In this document: in pieces, positions 15,482 through 22,490 of the stretch
Numbering within the stretch: the first letter of the stretch is position 1
Layout of the letters: every line of letters starts with the position of its first letter
From: a virus
Reading direction: 5' to 3' (one strand)
IMG/VR virus record: IMGVR_UViG_3300035034_000631
Span: 1 to 34,170 of that record
DNA length: 34,170 bases
Program-made: the position numbers and the translations under genes
Notes under the pieces: model-generated
Database searches by the model: none
What the model was told of the DNA's origin: nothing
The model's input: only the letters and a program-made list of their open reading frames with translations

Positions 15482-16546
15482 ATGGCAACCCCGCAAAAGA
15501 AATACGAAGTTGAGCTTTGGGTTAATGATGTATTGATTGCAGATATTAGCCACCTAGCACAGCAGTTGAAGTGGCGCAAGCAGCGTAATGAAGCAGAGAG
15601 CTGCAGCTTTAGCCTAGACCTGGTTGCTTTTGAGCAGTATGCAGAGAGCATAAACCAGCACCCTAGAACTTTACTAGATAGCTATATTACAGATGTGAAG
15701 CTTAAGCGCAACGGTGAGTACTTGCTTGGCTGCCAGGTGGTGCAGGTAACGCCTACATTTAACCAGGCTGGTGCAAGTCTAGATATACGTGCTGACGGGT
15801 ACCTAAACCTGTTTGTTGACCGCTACGTTACTATTAGCTTTGATGATATTGAGAGTACAGAAATTGCTAATGCTTTGCTGGTAGAAACGCAAAGTGAAAC
15901 CAACGGTGACTTTGGTGTTGATGAGGGGCCGCTGCAATACACAACAGGGGTAGAGCGTGTGCGGCAGTACGTGCGTGAGAATGTGAAAGAAGAGCTGCAG
16001 AACCTAACAGAGCTGGTTACTGGTGGTTTTGATTTTGAATTTACGCATGATAAGAAATTTAATACTTACGCCAGCCTAGGCAGTGATCGTGAAGACGTTG
16101 TGCTTACATACCCTGGCAACGTTGAAACAATGACAGCACCCCGCAATGGCCAAACTATCTTTAACCATATTGACGGTATAGGCTCTGGCTTTGGTGATGA
16201 AGCAATTACAAGTACCGCAGATGATGCTGTTAGCCAGATGACATACAAGCGCCGTGAGCTGCCGCTTTCATTTAATGGTGTGAGCCTGCAAAACACACTA
16301 GACCAAAAAACAGATGCTGAGCTAGACAAGCGCCGTGATATTTTACAGCTGCCACAGATGACTATAAACGGTGAGCTTTTTGACCTGAGTGACTTGAGTG
16401 TTGGTGACAGGCCAGTGCTTGTTGTTAAGGGCCACCCGTACATAGATAACATTGACGGCCTTTATAGAATTGAAGTTATAGACGTTACTGTTGATGAAAA
16501 TGAGAGTGAAGCCATAACACTAACCTTTGATGACTACGGGCTATGA
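15482..16546 (+). CDS. Baseplate hub / tail-tip protein (Gp37-like)
   Basis: The 354-aa product starts directly after the Dit stop codon. YEVELWVNDVLIADISHLAQQLKWRKQRNEAESCSF and the central NVKEELQNLTELVTGGFDFEF resemble siphovirus hub proteins of the ReqiPepy6 gp37 kind. The second half contains DKRRDILQLPQMTINGELFDLSDLSVGDRPVLVVKGH, which looks like a hub OB-fold region. It would form the tip that receives the fibres and contacts the host. Confidence 0.75.
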   Translation: MATPQKKYEVELWVNDVLIADISHLAQQLKWRKQRNEAESCSFSLDLVAFEQYAESINQHPRTLLDSYITDVKLKRNGEYLLGCQVVQVTPTFNQAGASLDIRADGYLNLFVDRYVTISFDDIESTEIANALLVETQSETNGDFGVDEGPLQYTTGVERVRQYVRENVKEELQNLTELVTGGFDFEFTHDKKFNTYASLGSDREDVVLTYPGNVETMTAPRNGQTIFNHIDGIGSGFGDEAITSTADDAVSQMTYKRRELPLSFNGVSLQNTLDQKTDAELDKRRDILQLPQMTINGELFDLSDLSVGDRPVLVVKGHPYIDNIDGLYRIEVIDVTVDENESEAITLTFDDYGL

Positions 16547-16974
16547 GCAGAGTAAGCCACACAGGGCCGCATAGCTTTGCCACGCAGCTTAAGCAACTAC
16601 TCAAAGACATTAGAAACTTGAAGCGCAGGCAGACCATTGGCCCGCAAAGCCTAGTGCTTTATCGCACAGAAAACAACACGTATGCCAGCAGTGGCATTAG
16701 CGTTGGTGCATACCAGCAGAAAAAACTAACGGTTATATTTGCGCCTGGCACTAAAAAAAACATATACGCTAAGCTTGGATATTTCCATATTGTTGCTGGT
16801 GCCAGCGGGTTTGAAACTATTGAGCAGTACCCTGACCCTGACAACCAAGACCTGCCTGACGGTAAAACTGCATGGAAAGTTATTTTTAATGCAGATGCTA
16901 ATGCAGTCACGTTGCGCATAGGGTTTATACTTAAGAGTACAGATGAGGGCGTTATAAGCGTGACGGTATCATAA
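16543..16974 (+). CDS. Tail-tip protein, first of three tandem paralogues
   Basis: A 143-aa protein with a basic N-terminal helix (FATQLKQLLKDIRNLKRRQTIGPQ) followed by a beta-rich domain that ends STDEGVISVTV. The next two genes have the same plan: a basic amphipathic helix, a Q-x-I/F-G turn, a beta domain and a similar last strand. Location after the hub suggests small receptor-binding or baseplate subunits anchored by the helix. No named family is recognised. Confidence 0.65.
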   Translation: MSRVSHTGPHSFATQLKQLLKDIRNLKRRQTIGPQSLVLYRTENNTYASSGISVGAYQQKKLTVIFAPGTKKNIYAKLGYFHIVAGASGFETIEQYPDPDNQDLPDGKTAWKVIFNADANAVTLRIGFILKSTDEGVISVTVS

Positions 16975-17447
16975 TGGACGATAGAGTTACAATTAACCAA
17001 TATACAATTGCACGGCTGCTGCGTAGGGCTAGGCGTGATATTTTGAGCTTAAAGAATAAGCAATTTGCTGGTGGTGACAACCTGGCCTTTGTTGTAAATA
17101 CTACAGCTAGTACCTATGACCGTGCGCTAACGGTTGCTAACTTTGGTGAGAGCAGTATTTATTGTGAATTTAAAGGCACCAAACAAAAACACAGCATTGC
17201 AGATTTTGGCTTTAGGGTGTACACAAACGCTGCAGCAACTAATGAAACGCTGCCAGGTGATAGTGACTACCCGCTGCTTTCACCTATACGCAACAGGTTT
17301 TTTGGTACTGGCGGCACGCTAGACACCCGCAGCAAGTGGGATATTTCAGTGAGTAACTTTAGCGGCAGCAGCAAGACTTGGTATTTTAAGTACTACGTAC
17401 AGAGTACGGACACTGGCATTGTAAGCGCCAGCGCGTTGCCAATATGA
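16974..17447 (+). CDS. Tail-tip protein, second paralogue
   Basis: A 157-aa member of the tandem set: helix TIARLLRRARRDILSLKNKQFAGGD, beta domain, and last strand STDTGIVSASALPI matching STDEGVISVTV of the first. It starts within the previous stop codon (TAATG). Divergence from its neighbours is high outside the helix and last strand, as in binding proteins under diversifying selection (inference). Confidence 0.65.
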   Translation: MDDRVTINQYTIARLLRRARRDILSLKNKQFAGGDNLAFVVNTTASTYDRALTVANFGESSIYCEFKGTKQKHSIADFGFRVYTNAAATNETLPGDSDYPLLSPIRNRFFGTGGTLDTRSKWDISVSNFSGSSKTWYFKYYVQSTDTGIVSASALPI

Positions 17448-17902
17448 GAGTAACAGAGCAATTTATTAGAGAGATAAAAGATATGATGCGTGAAGTGCGT
17501 GAGCTTAAAGGTGTGCAGTTTATTGGCCGTGATAGTATACTTGGCTACCGCAAGCAAGGTGCTGGTAACTTTGATTTGTCTACAAGCCTGAGCAGCGGCC
17601 AAACGCACAAAGACTACCTGGTTACTTTCACACACGCCAGCGCTAAAAAAGGTGCATTGATTGAAATGCACAGCTTTGTGAGCCAGAACAGCAACGTACT
17701 AGCAAACTACATACCGCCTTGGGCTAACGGGGCCAACGTAGTTTTAAAGGTGCAAAAACTAATGCCGCATGGCAACACAAAAACGCAATGGTACTTAACG
17801 GTTATCAATGGTAATTTTGATTTGAGTGCAGTAAACCCTATATACGTTAAACTGTTATTTGAGGGTATGGACAATGGCAGCTTTAGCATTAGCGCAATTT
17901 AG
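17444..17902 (+). CDS. Tail-tip protein, third paralogue
   Basis: A 152-aa protein: helix FIREIKDMMREVRELKGVQFIGRD, beta domain (NFDLSTSLSSGQTHKDYLVTFTHA), last strand GMDNGSFSISAI. It overlaps the second paralogue by four bases. A candidate promoter follows its stop, so the fibre gene downstream may be expressed separately. Confidence 0.65.
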   Translation: MRVTEQFIREIKDMMREVRELKGVQFIGRDSILGYRKQGAGNFDLSTSLSSGQTHKDYLVTFTHASAKKGALIEMHSFVSQNSNVLANYIPPWANGANVVLKVQKLMPHGNTKTQWYLTVINGNFDLSAVNPIYVKLLFEGMDNGSFSISAI

Positions 17903-17904
17903 AC

Positions 17905-17910
17905 TATAAT
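17905..17910 (+). promoter_or_regulatory. Candidate -10 (TATAAT) before the tail-collar fibre
   Basis: A perfect TATAAT lies two bases after the third paralogue's stop; AGAGG follows as the ribosome site for the fibre gene. No good -35 is visible, so it is tentative. Confidence 0.35.
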
Positions 17911-17931
17911 AAATAAGAGAGGTAATTAAAC

Positions 17932-18951
17932 ATGGCAATATATACAAGCAACCGTGACGGCGGCAAAACAGACCAAGCAGGACATTTAAGGGCAGCTACT
18001 AAAATGTGGGTGGGTGAAATTATTGAGAATTTACAAGTAACAGCAAACAGCCCGCTAGGTATGAGCGTGTTGGTGACTACAGGCATGGGGCTTATACCTA
18101 GCGGCAGTGGTTATAGCTTTCCGTTTTGGACAGATGCAAATGAAGTAGTAACGATAACAACGGCTAGTGGTGCTAATGACCGCATTGATTTAGTAGTTGC
18201 ATACGTTGACCTAGACGAAACACCAAGCACTGGTGTTAGCAATAACAGCAATGATATTATAAAAATTGAAGCAGTAGCAGGCACGCCAGGTGCTGTGCCA
18301 GTGGCACCAGACAGCACTGCTATACAGTCTGCTATTGGTGCAGCTAACCCTTATATAATTCTAGGGCAAGTGCTTGTGGCGCAGTCAATTACCACTATAA
18401 ACACCAGCGCCATAACTGATAGGCGCACTAAAGCAAATAACCGTGAAGCTGCTGGTACGCTTAAAGAATTTGCAGGCGCTAATCTGCCAGCGGGGTACCT
18501 TTGGTGTGCGGGCCAGGCTGTTAGCAGGACAACTTACGCTGACCTTTTTAAGTCTATAAGTACAACCTGGGGAGTTGGTGACGGTTCTACTACATTTAAT
18601 GTGCCAGACCTAAGAGGGCGCACTACTGCAGGTAAGGACAATATGAACGGCACCAGCGCCAACAGACTGACTGCACCACTTGACGGTGATGTGCTAGGTG
18701 CTGTTGGTGGCGGCCAGGCCCACACGCATGATTTATCAAGCAGTGCTTATGCCAAAATAAATAATGCGGCTGGTAAAGCGGCAAGAATGTTGCGTGTTGC
18801 TACTAGCGCATGGACAAGCAACGCAAGTGCTACAGGTGGTGAGGGTGGTGATGCCTACAACTCTACTGGTGGTGCAGGCCTTGGCGGTGCTACTGATGAC
18901 GGCAGTGCGCTGCAGCCTACAGCAATAGTTAATAAGATAATTGCCTACTAG
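17932..18951 (+). CDS. Tail-collar domain fibre / receptor-binding protein
   Basis: The 339-aa product has a C-terminal phage tail-collar domain: ANLPAGYLWCAGQAVSRTTYADLFKSISTTWGVGDGSTTFNVPDLRGRTTAGKDNM (about 176-232), the diagnostic phrase of this family. Residues 1-170 form a baseplate-attachment domain (IYTSNRDGGKTDQAGHLRA... typical of short-fibre N-termini). The glycine/serine-rich end (GEGGDAYNSTGGAGLGGATDDGSALQPT) is the usual tip. It likely binds the host surface. Confidence 0.88.
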   Translation: MAIYTSNRDGGKTDQAGHLRAATKMWVGEIIENLQVTANSPLGMSVLVTTGMGLIPSGSGYSFPFWTDANEVVTITTASGANDRIDLVVAYVDLDETPSTGVSNNSNDIIKIEAVAGTPGAVPVAPDSTAIQSAIGAANPYIILGQVLVAQSITTINTSAITDRRTKANNREAAGTLKEFAGANLPAGYLWCAGQAVSRTTYADLFKSISTTWGVGDGSTTFNVPDLRGRTTAGKDNMNGTSANRLTAPLDGDVLGAVGGGQAHTHDLSSSAYAKINNAAGKAARMLRVATSAWTSNASATGGEGGDAYNSTGGAGLGGATDDGSALQPTAIVNKIIAY

Positions 18952-18955
18952 AGAA

Positions 18956-19516
18956 ATGCAAGAAAACTACCAAGGCATTTACGGTTACCCGCTAGGCGCA
19001 GCAGACTTAGTTGTTGTTGAGCGTGATAGCAAAGAGCTTAATGCAGAGCCAAGGGCGTTTGCGCCTGGCCTGCACTGGCCACCTAACACGCATAAGATAA
19101 TTTTATTCTACCCTGAAAGCATGACACCTGTATGCGAAACAGAGCTTGCAGAGCTAGTTTATTGGCAGCAACATTTTGCGACCCTAGGTTTTATGGTTTA
19201 CGCCGCATGTACAGATGCACCAGAAACAATAGCAGAGTGGTTTAATTCAGAAGAGAAACTGCTAAACGCAACTTACCCTATACTGAGCAGCCGCATGCTG
19301 CCAGAAAAACTGCAACTTACTTTACAGAACGGCAGAGCAAAACGTGCTACCGTGTTTCTAACAGCTGCAGGCGAAGTTGTTAAGCAAGAACATTTTTTTA
19401 GAGTAGGGCGCAGCCTTGTCGAGCTGCACAGAATGGCTTACGGTTATGTTAATAATGAACTTAATGCGAACACTTGGGTGGAACCAAAAATTAAAAGGGG
19501 TTGTGATGCCAAATAG
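18956..19516 (+). CDS. Peroxiredoxin (AhpC/TSA family)
   Basis: The 186-aa product carries the peroxiredoxin active site P-x3-T-x2-C as YPESMTPVCETEL (Pro53, Thr57, peroxidatic Cys60) after the strand KIILF, and the later RATVFLTAAGEVV supplies the conserved Arg and strand. A cysteine near the C-terminus (KRGCDAK) may be the resolving Cys. It would reduce peroxides or organic hydroperoxides. It lies between the tail fibre and lysis genes. ATG 18956 is used; an in-frame TTG (18941) overlapping the fibre gene is an alternative, and neither has a clear ribosome site. Confidence 0.8.
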   Translation: MQENYQGIYGYPLGAADLVVVERDSKELNAEPRAFAPGLHWPPNTHKIILFYPESMTPVCETELAELVYWQQHFATLGFMVYAACTDAPETIAEWFNSEEKLLNATYPILSSRMLPEKLQLTLQNGRAKRATVFLTAAGEVVKQEHFFRVGRSLVELHRMAYGYVNNELNANTWVEPKIKRGCDAK

Positions 19517-19838
19517 CGAGGGGCCAACAAACGCCCAGCTGTACCACAAACTTGGACAGTTGCACGCTGATGTGCTAGCAACTAAAGGCCAGGCTGAAAA
19601 AACAAACGGTAGAGTTAATAAGCTTGAGCGCTGGCAAATTGGTATAGACATATACCTGCAGCAAATCAAAGAGCAATTAAGCAAAATATTAAATAAGCCA
19701 AAGGTTGAAATAAACCAAGAAATACAGAAGCAGTTTGTACAGCGCCGCTGGTATGACAATGACAAACTGGTTGGTGGTATAGTTGCTGTGTTATTAGCTT
19801 TCGCAACCGCAATTGGCTTTTTCGCAGGGGGCGCATAA
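19506..19838 (+). CDS. XhlA-like coiled-coil membrane protein (lysis)
   Basis: The 110-aa product has a helical, coiled-coil-prone first part (NAQLYHKLGQLHADVLATKGQAEKTNGRVNKLERWQ) and one C-terminal transmembrane helix (KLVGGIVAVLLAFATAIGFFAGG), the plan of XhlA-type holin partners. ATG 19506 is chosen over an upstream frame start because AAAGGGG lies five bases before it. It overlaps the peroxiredoxin by 11 bases and the next gene by one. Confidence 0.65.
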   Translation: MPNSEGPTNAQLYHKLGQLHADVLATKGQAEKTNGRVNKLERWQIGIDIYLQQIKEQLSKILNKPKVEINQEIQKQFVQRRWYDNDKLVGGIVAVLLAFATAIGFFAGGA

Positions 19839-20101
19839 TGTTAACACCTATGGCAGTACTATTTTTAGTAACAAGAAGTTTAGCTTATATATTTTTAATA
19901 TGGCTTGGCTATAGAACACCTAACAAGAACATAAAGATTGGCTTAATGACTATAGGCTGCGGTGCATTAGCACTTGGCTTATTCAATACAGCAGTCATAC
20001 ACTACGGCTGGCCTGCACACTTTAGGGGCTTGGCTGCTAACTTTTTTGGCCTGTCGTTAATATACGCAGCAATTAAGATACGTGGTAGCGTTAGAAGATA
20101 A
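19838..20101 (+). CDS. Putative holin, three transmembrane helices
   Basis: An 87-aa protein with three hydrophobic helices (about 4-24, 31-50 and 60-80) and a basic tail RGSVRR, directly before the endolysin. This topology and place fit a class I holin that opens the membrane for endolysin release. It overlaps the upstream stop (TAATG). Assignment is from topology and context. Confidence 0.6.
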   Translation: MLTPMAVLFLVTRSLAYIFLIWLGYRTPNKNIKIGLMTIGCGALALGLFNTAVIHYGWPAHFRGLAANFFGLSLIYAAIKIRGSVRR

Positions 20102-20102
20102 C

Positions 20103-20111
20103 TGCTATAAT
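20103..20111 (+). promoter_or_regulatory. Extended -10 promoter of the endolysin gene
   Basis: TG at 20103-20104, one base, then TATAAT (20106-20111): an extended -10. The leader AACCGAAAAGGGCAACC before ATG 20137 matches the leader seen at the early promoters. Confidence 0.5.
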
Positions 20112-20136
20112 ACAACCATAACCGAAAAGGGCAACC

Positions 20137-21540
20137 ATGTATTACAAACTAGAAAAGAAAATATCACCAAACTACTTTACCAAGGCTGCAGCAGAGCGCT
20201 ACTACAGGCGTGCTAGGCAATTCTTAAAAGGTGCTGGCCATTGGTGGGGCTTATGGCAGAGCAACTACAGCCATGCTGGTATTGTTAATGGCTTTTTGAA
20301 CCCTGCACGTGACGGCAGCGCTAATGAAGTTATAAGCGACAGACTGGTTACTGTTATGGTTGAAGACCCTAACGTTGCTATTACTACGCAGAACGGGAAC
20401 ATTATTACTAAGTCTATTGAGTTAGACCCGCAGATTATGCACCGCTGGCGTGCAGGTGCGAGCCAAGCACAGAGGGCCAAAGCTAACCGTATATTTGAAA
20501 CTGCAGCGCAACGCATGGCTGATAACGGCTGGCACACTAAAGAATGGCTACCGCACAACTACTGGTGGAAAAGCACAGCCTGCAATGATATACGCTGGCC
20601 TGAGATTGTGGCCCGTGCAAATCAGATTGTTAAAGACCGCAAGGCTGCAACTGCAGTTAAGCTTGTGGCCCGTGAAACGTTTAAGCCAGCTAAGCCTATG
20701 ATATTCAAGGCAAATACTACTCTTGTGAATATACCTAGTAATACAAGCGCAGGTGGCAGTACATTTAAAAAAGATTCGAAAGTTAGCCAGGTTGCAGAGC
20801 TATTAACCTACAGTGACGGCAAGAAGTTTTACCGCACACAATACAGCAAAGACAATAATATTCTTAAGGGCTTTGGTGCTAGCAAGCTAAAAGATGTTGT
20901 GCCGCCTAAACCAGAGTGGGTTTTAAACCTAGTAGACATTAAAGACATTAAGCTTAGCGTGCTGCCTGCAGACGGTGTACCAGTGTTTGATTTTAATACT
21001 GGCAAGTTCAAGCCTGAAAGTGTTATACCAAAAGGCACCAATATTGACATAGCAAAAACAACTAAGGTTGGCGGCAATGAATATATCATTACTAACTACA
21101 GCGTGACTAACGGCCTGCCACACGGTATTCTGCGCAGCGCATTAGGTGTGCCAGTTGTGCCGCCAGTTGCAGATAAACCTGAGTGGCTAGAAAACTTAGA
21201 AGACATTAAAGATGTAACCATGTACGCCCGTGCAGATGCGCCAGTGATTAACTTTGAAAACGGCACAACCGTTAGCACTATCAAATTAAATACGCCCGTA
21301 GAGATAGCAGAAGCCACAGAATGGCACGGCCAGCCGCATTTGATAACCAAGTGGGCTGCAGGCCAGAAAGCGCCACACGGCATTGCTGTGCTGCATTTGA
21401 GTGACAAGCCAATAGAAGAGCCAACTAAGCCAGTAGAGCCAGCGCCAGTGCAGCCAGTGCTTGAACCAGTACCGCCAATTTACACAATGATATTAAAATT
21501 AATTGCCACAGTGCTAAGAGCGCTAGGCGTAAAGGATTAA
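20137..21540 (+). CDS. Endolysin: amidase-like domain plus C-terminal repeats
   Basis: The 467-aa product has an N-terminal domain (about 1-165) resembling N-acetylmuramoyl-L-alanine amidases: SYNY/HAGIVNGFLN-type start, AITTQNGN then SIELDP (the usual SIGIEL turn) and WLPHNYWWKSTACN, where His140 and Cys149 fit the last zinc ligands. The first and middle ligands are not obvious, so the fold may be degenerate. Then come about three ~80-residue repeats: one at about 195-255 (TLVNIPSNTSAGG...), and two that both start KPEW, read NL-x-DIKD and end with an LIT/IIT strand and PHGI. These look like SH3-like wall-binding repeats. This layout resembles Saccharibacteria/Gram-positive endolysins. Confidence 0.7.
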   Translation: MYYKLEKKISPNYFTKAAAERYYRRARQFLKGAGHWWGLWQSNYSHAGIVNGFLNPARDGSANEVISDRLVTVMVEDPNVAITTQNGNIITKSIELDPQIMHRWRAGASQAQRAKANRIFETAAQRMADNGWHTKEWLPHNYWWKSTACNDIRWPEIVARANQIVKDRKAATAVKLVARETFKPAKPMIFKANTTLVNIPSNTSAGGSTFKKDSKVSQVAELLTYSDGKKFYRTQYSKDNNILKGFGASKLKDVVPPKPEWVLNLVDIKDIKLSVLPADGVPVFDFNTGKFKPESVIPKGTNIDIAKTTKVGGNEYIITNYSVTNGLPHGILRSALGVPVVPPVADKPEWLENLEDIKDVTMYARADAPVINFENGTTVSTIKLNTPVEIAEATEWHGQPHLITKWAAGQKAPHGIAVLHLSDKPIEEPTKPVEPAPVQPVLEPVPPIYTMILKLIATVLRALGVKD

Positions 21541-21545
21541 ATAAA

Positions 21546-21809
21546 ATGACACCTACAAAAACACCACAAGAAATTAAGACAAGTGTGATACGCACAGTAA
21601 CGCCTATGGTTGTAGGTTTTGTTGTAGCCATACTAGCAGCACGGGGCATTGAGGGTGATGCTGAATTTAAAGCAAACCTATTTGCCACAGCGCAGCTATT
21701 GGTTAGCGGCGTGTACTACGTGGTAGTGCGCTTTATTGAGATCAAGTACCCGAAGTTTGGCATACTGCTAGGCGTTGCAAAGTCACCAGAGTACACAACC
21801 GGCGAATAA
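21546..21809 (+). CDS. Holin-like membrane protein
   Basis: An 87-aa protein with two hydrophobic helices (TVTPMVVGFVVAILAA and FATAQLLVSGVYYVVVRFIE), directly after the endolysin. Similar small proteins follow endolysins in phages of Gram-positive-type hosts and are annotated as holins. With the gene at 19838 this gives two holin candidates; one may be an antiholin. AAATAAA separates it from the endolysin stop. Confidence 0.6.
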   Translation: MTPTKTPQEIKTSVIRTVTPMVVGFVVAILAARGIEGDAEFKANLFATAQLLVSGVYYVVVRFIEIKYPKFGILLGVAKSPEYTTGE

Positions 21810-21814
21810 ACTGC

Positions 21815-21832
21815 TATACTACGCAAGTAGTA
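21815..21832 (+). promoter_or_regulatory. Promoter with overlapping dyad
   Basis: TGC-TATACT (-10 at 21815-21820) overlaps a perfect dyad TACTAC-GCAA-GTAGTA (21817-21832). The dyad could be an operator or, if transcribed, a GNRA-capped hairpin. No strong -35 is seen. Confidence 0.45.
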
Positions 21833-21940
21833 CTGTAGAGTTTTTGCGAGTTTGCCCTTCATTTTCTCTTGATACAGTGCGAGCATGACACAGCTTTTTA
21901 ACCTAGATGCGCAAGACACCCTACGGGGTGTTTTTTGTTT
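21827..21940 (+). ncRNA. Candidate short transcript between lysis genes and small membrane gene
   Basis: The stretch between the promoter at 21815 and the terminator at 21916 would make an RNA of about 110 bases. It has no convincing gene; the only ORF is a 20-codon MTQLFNLDAQ... read-through of the terminator. It could be a leader peptide or a small RNA. Weak evidence. Confidence 0.3.
21916..21940 (+). terminator. Rho-independent terminator
   Basis: ACACCC (21916-21921), loop TACG, GGGTGT (21926-21931), then a T-rich tract to 21940. It ends the transcript that begins near 21827 and probably also the lysis operon. Confidence 0.75.
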
Positions 21941-21956
21941 ATGCTAATATTGAGAT

Positions 21957-22127
21957 ATGAAAACACTACTAACATTTATTGGCGGCATGGCCCTAGGCGC
22001 ATTGCTGCTGTACGCTTTCTTGTGGTACCAGGTTATTGGCAAGGTAGATGAAACATTTTGCCAGATTAGAAGCGGCGGCGTGACTATTGAACGTGAAGCA
22101 TATTGCAAGAAACTACTTGACAACTAA
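21957..22127 (+). CDS. Small single-pass membrane protein, 56 aa
   Basis: The peptide begins MKTLLTFIGGMALGALLLYAFLWYQVIG, one transmembrane helix, followed by a short tail with two cysteines (ETFCQIRSG, EAYCKKLLDN). The tail would be outside if the helix is a signal anchor. It lies after the lysis cassette and may be a spanin-like or lysis accessory peptide, which is a guess. Its 3' end overlaps the -35 of the next promoter. Confidence 0.6.
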   Translation: MKTLLTFIGGMALGALLLYAFLWYQVIGKVDETFCQIRSGGVTIEREAYCKKLLDN

Positions 22128-22145
22128 AGACGCTTATGCTATTAT
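22117..22145 (+). promoter_or_regulatory. Strong consensus promoter for candidate small RNA
   Basis: TTGACA (22117-22122), a 17-base spacer, TATTAT (22140-22145) preceded by TG. The spacer contains AAAGACGCTTATGC, the same words found in the spacer of the promoter at 27698, and AAGTAC follows at the start region. Confidence 0.7.
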
Positions 22146-22150
22146 GTAAG

Positions 22151-22275
22151 TACAGTTAAATAAAAATAAACTAAAAACTGTAATACAACCCTACTAGTGA
22201 TATACGCCGTGCGAACCAAGCAAAGGTAAGCCAATAAGACGAACAAGCTAGACTGCATAGGGTTGTTTTTTATTG
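22151..22275 (+). ncRNA. Candidate structured small RNA with own promoter and terminator
   Basis: The predicted start (near 22152) coincides with a 7-bp stem TACAGTT/AACTGTA (22151-22157 with 22176-22182). A long-range stem CAACCCTA/TAGGGTTG (22186-22193 with 22258-22265), extended by CTAG/CTAG with a bulge, is followed by six T, so it also terminates the RNA. The interior (22201-22250) has no ORF. Promoter, two stems and terminator fit an RNA of about 120 bases; its role is unknown. Confidence 0.55.
22258..22274 (+). terminator. Intrinsic terminator of the candidate small RNA
   Basis: The 3' arm TAGGGTTG pairs with CAACCCTA at 22186 and is followed directly by TTTTTTATT. Confidence 0.6.
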
Positions 22276-22320
22276 CCGTGCGCTATATGTGGCGTATGGA
22301 CAGCAACCAGCAATTTGCGC

Positions 22321-22326
22321 TATACT
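22321..22326 (+). promoter_or_regulatory. Candidate -10 (TATACT)
   Basis: TATACT follows GCGC; the -35 region is poor. Transcription from here would start near 22333, just before the left arm of an 11-bp inverted repeat (22341-22351). Confidence 0.35.
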
Positions 22327-22340
22327 GATAGCACTGTTGT

Positions 22341-22443
22341 TACGTATGACTACCTAGCAGCAGTACAGAAATAGTTACTATAAGTGAGGGTATTGCTTGT
22401 ATTATTTGCTGTGGCTTGGTATAATTAAACTCAGTCATACGTA
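22341..22443. repeat. 11-bp perfect inverted repeat, arms 22341-22351 and 22433-22443
   Basis: TACGTATGACT at 22341 and its exact complement AGTCATACGTA at 22433 enclose about 80 bases with no gene. They could close an RNA stem or allow the short RNA from 22432 to pair with the longer upstream transcript. Confidence 0.7.
22397..22425 (+). promoter_or_regulatory. Promoter inside the inverted repeat
   Basis: TTGTAT (22397-22402), 17 bases, TATAAT (22420-22425). The predicted start (~22432) is the first base of the right arm of the inverted repeat. Confidence 0.55.
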
Positions 22444-22490
22444 GCAAATCTTAATGCAAGACAGCACCCCGCAAAGGTGCTTTTTTGTTT
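22432..22490 (+). ncRNA. Candidate ~59-base small RNA
   Basis: Bounded by the promoter at 22397 and the terminator at 22464. Its 5' end is complementary to 22341-22351, so it could act on the longer transcript from the promoter at 22321. No ORF. Confidence 0.4.
22464..22490 (+). terminator. Rho-independent terminator
   Basis: GCACC (22464-22468), loop CCGCAAA, GGTGC (22476-22480), then TTTTTTGTTT. Confidence 0.75.
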
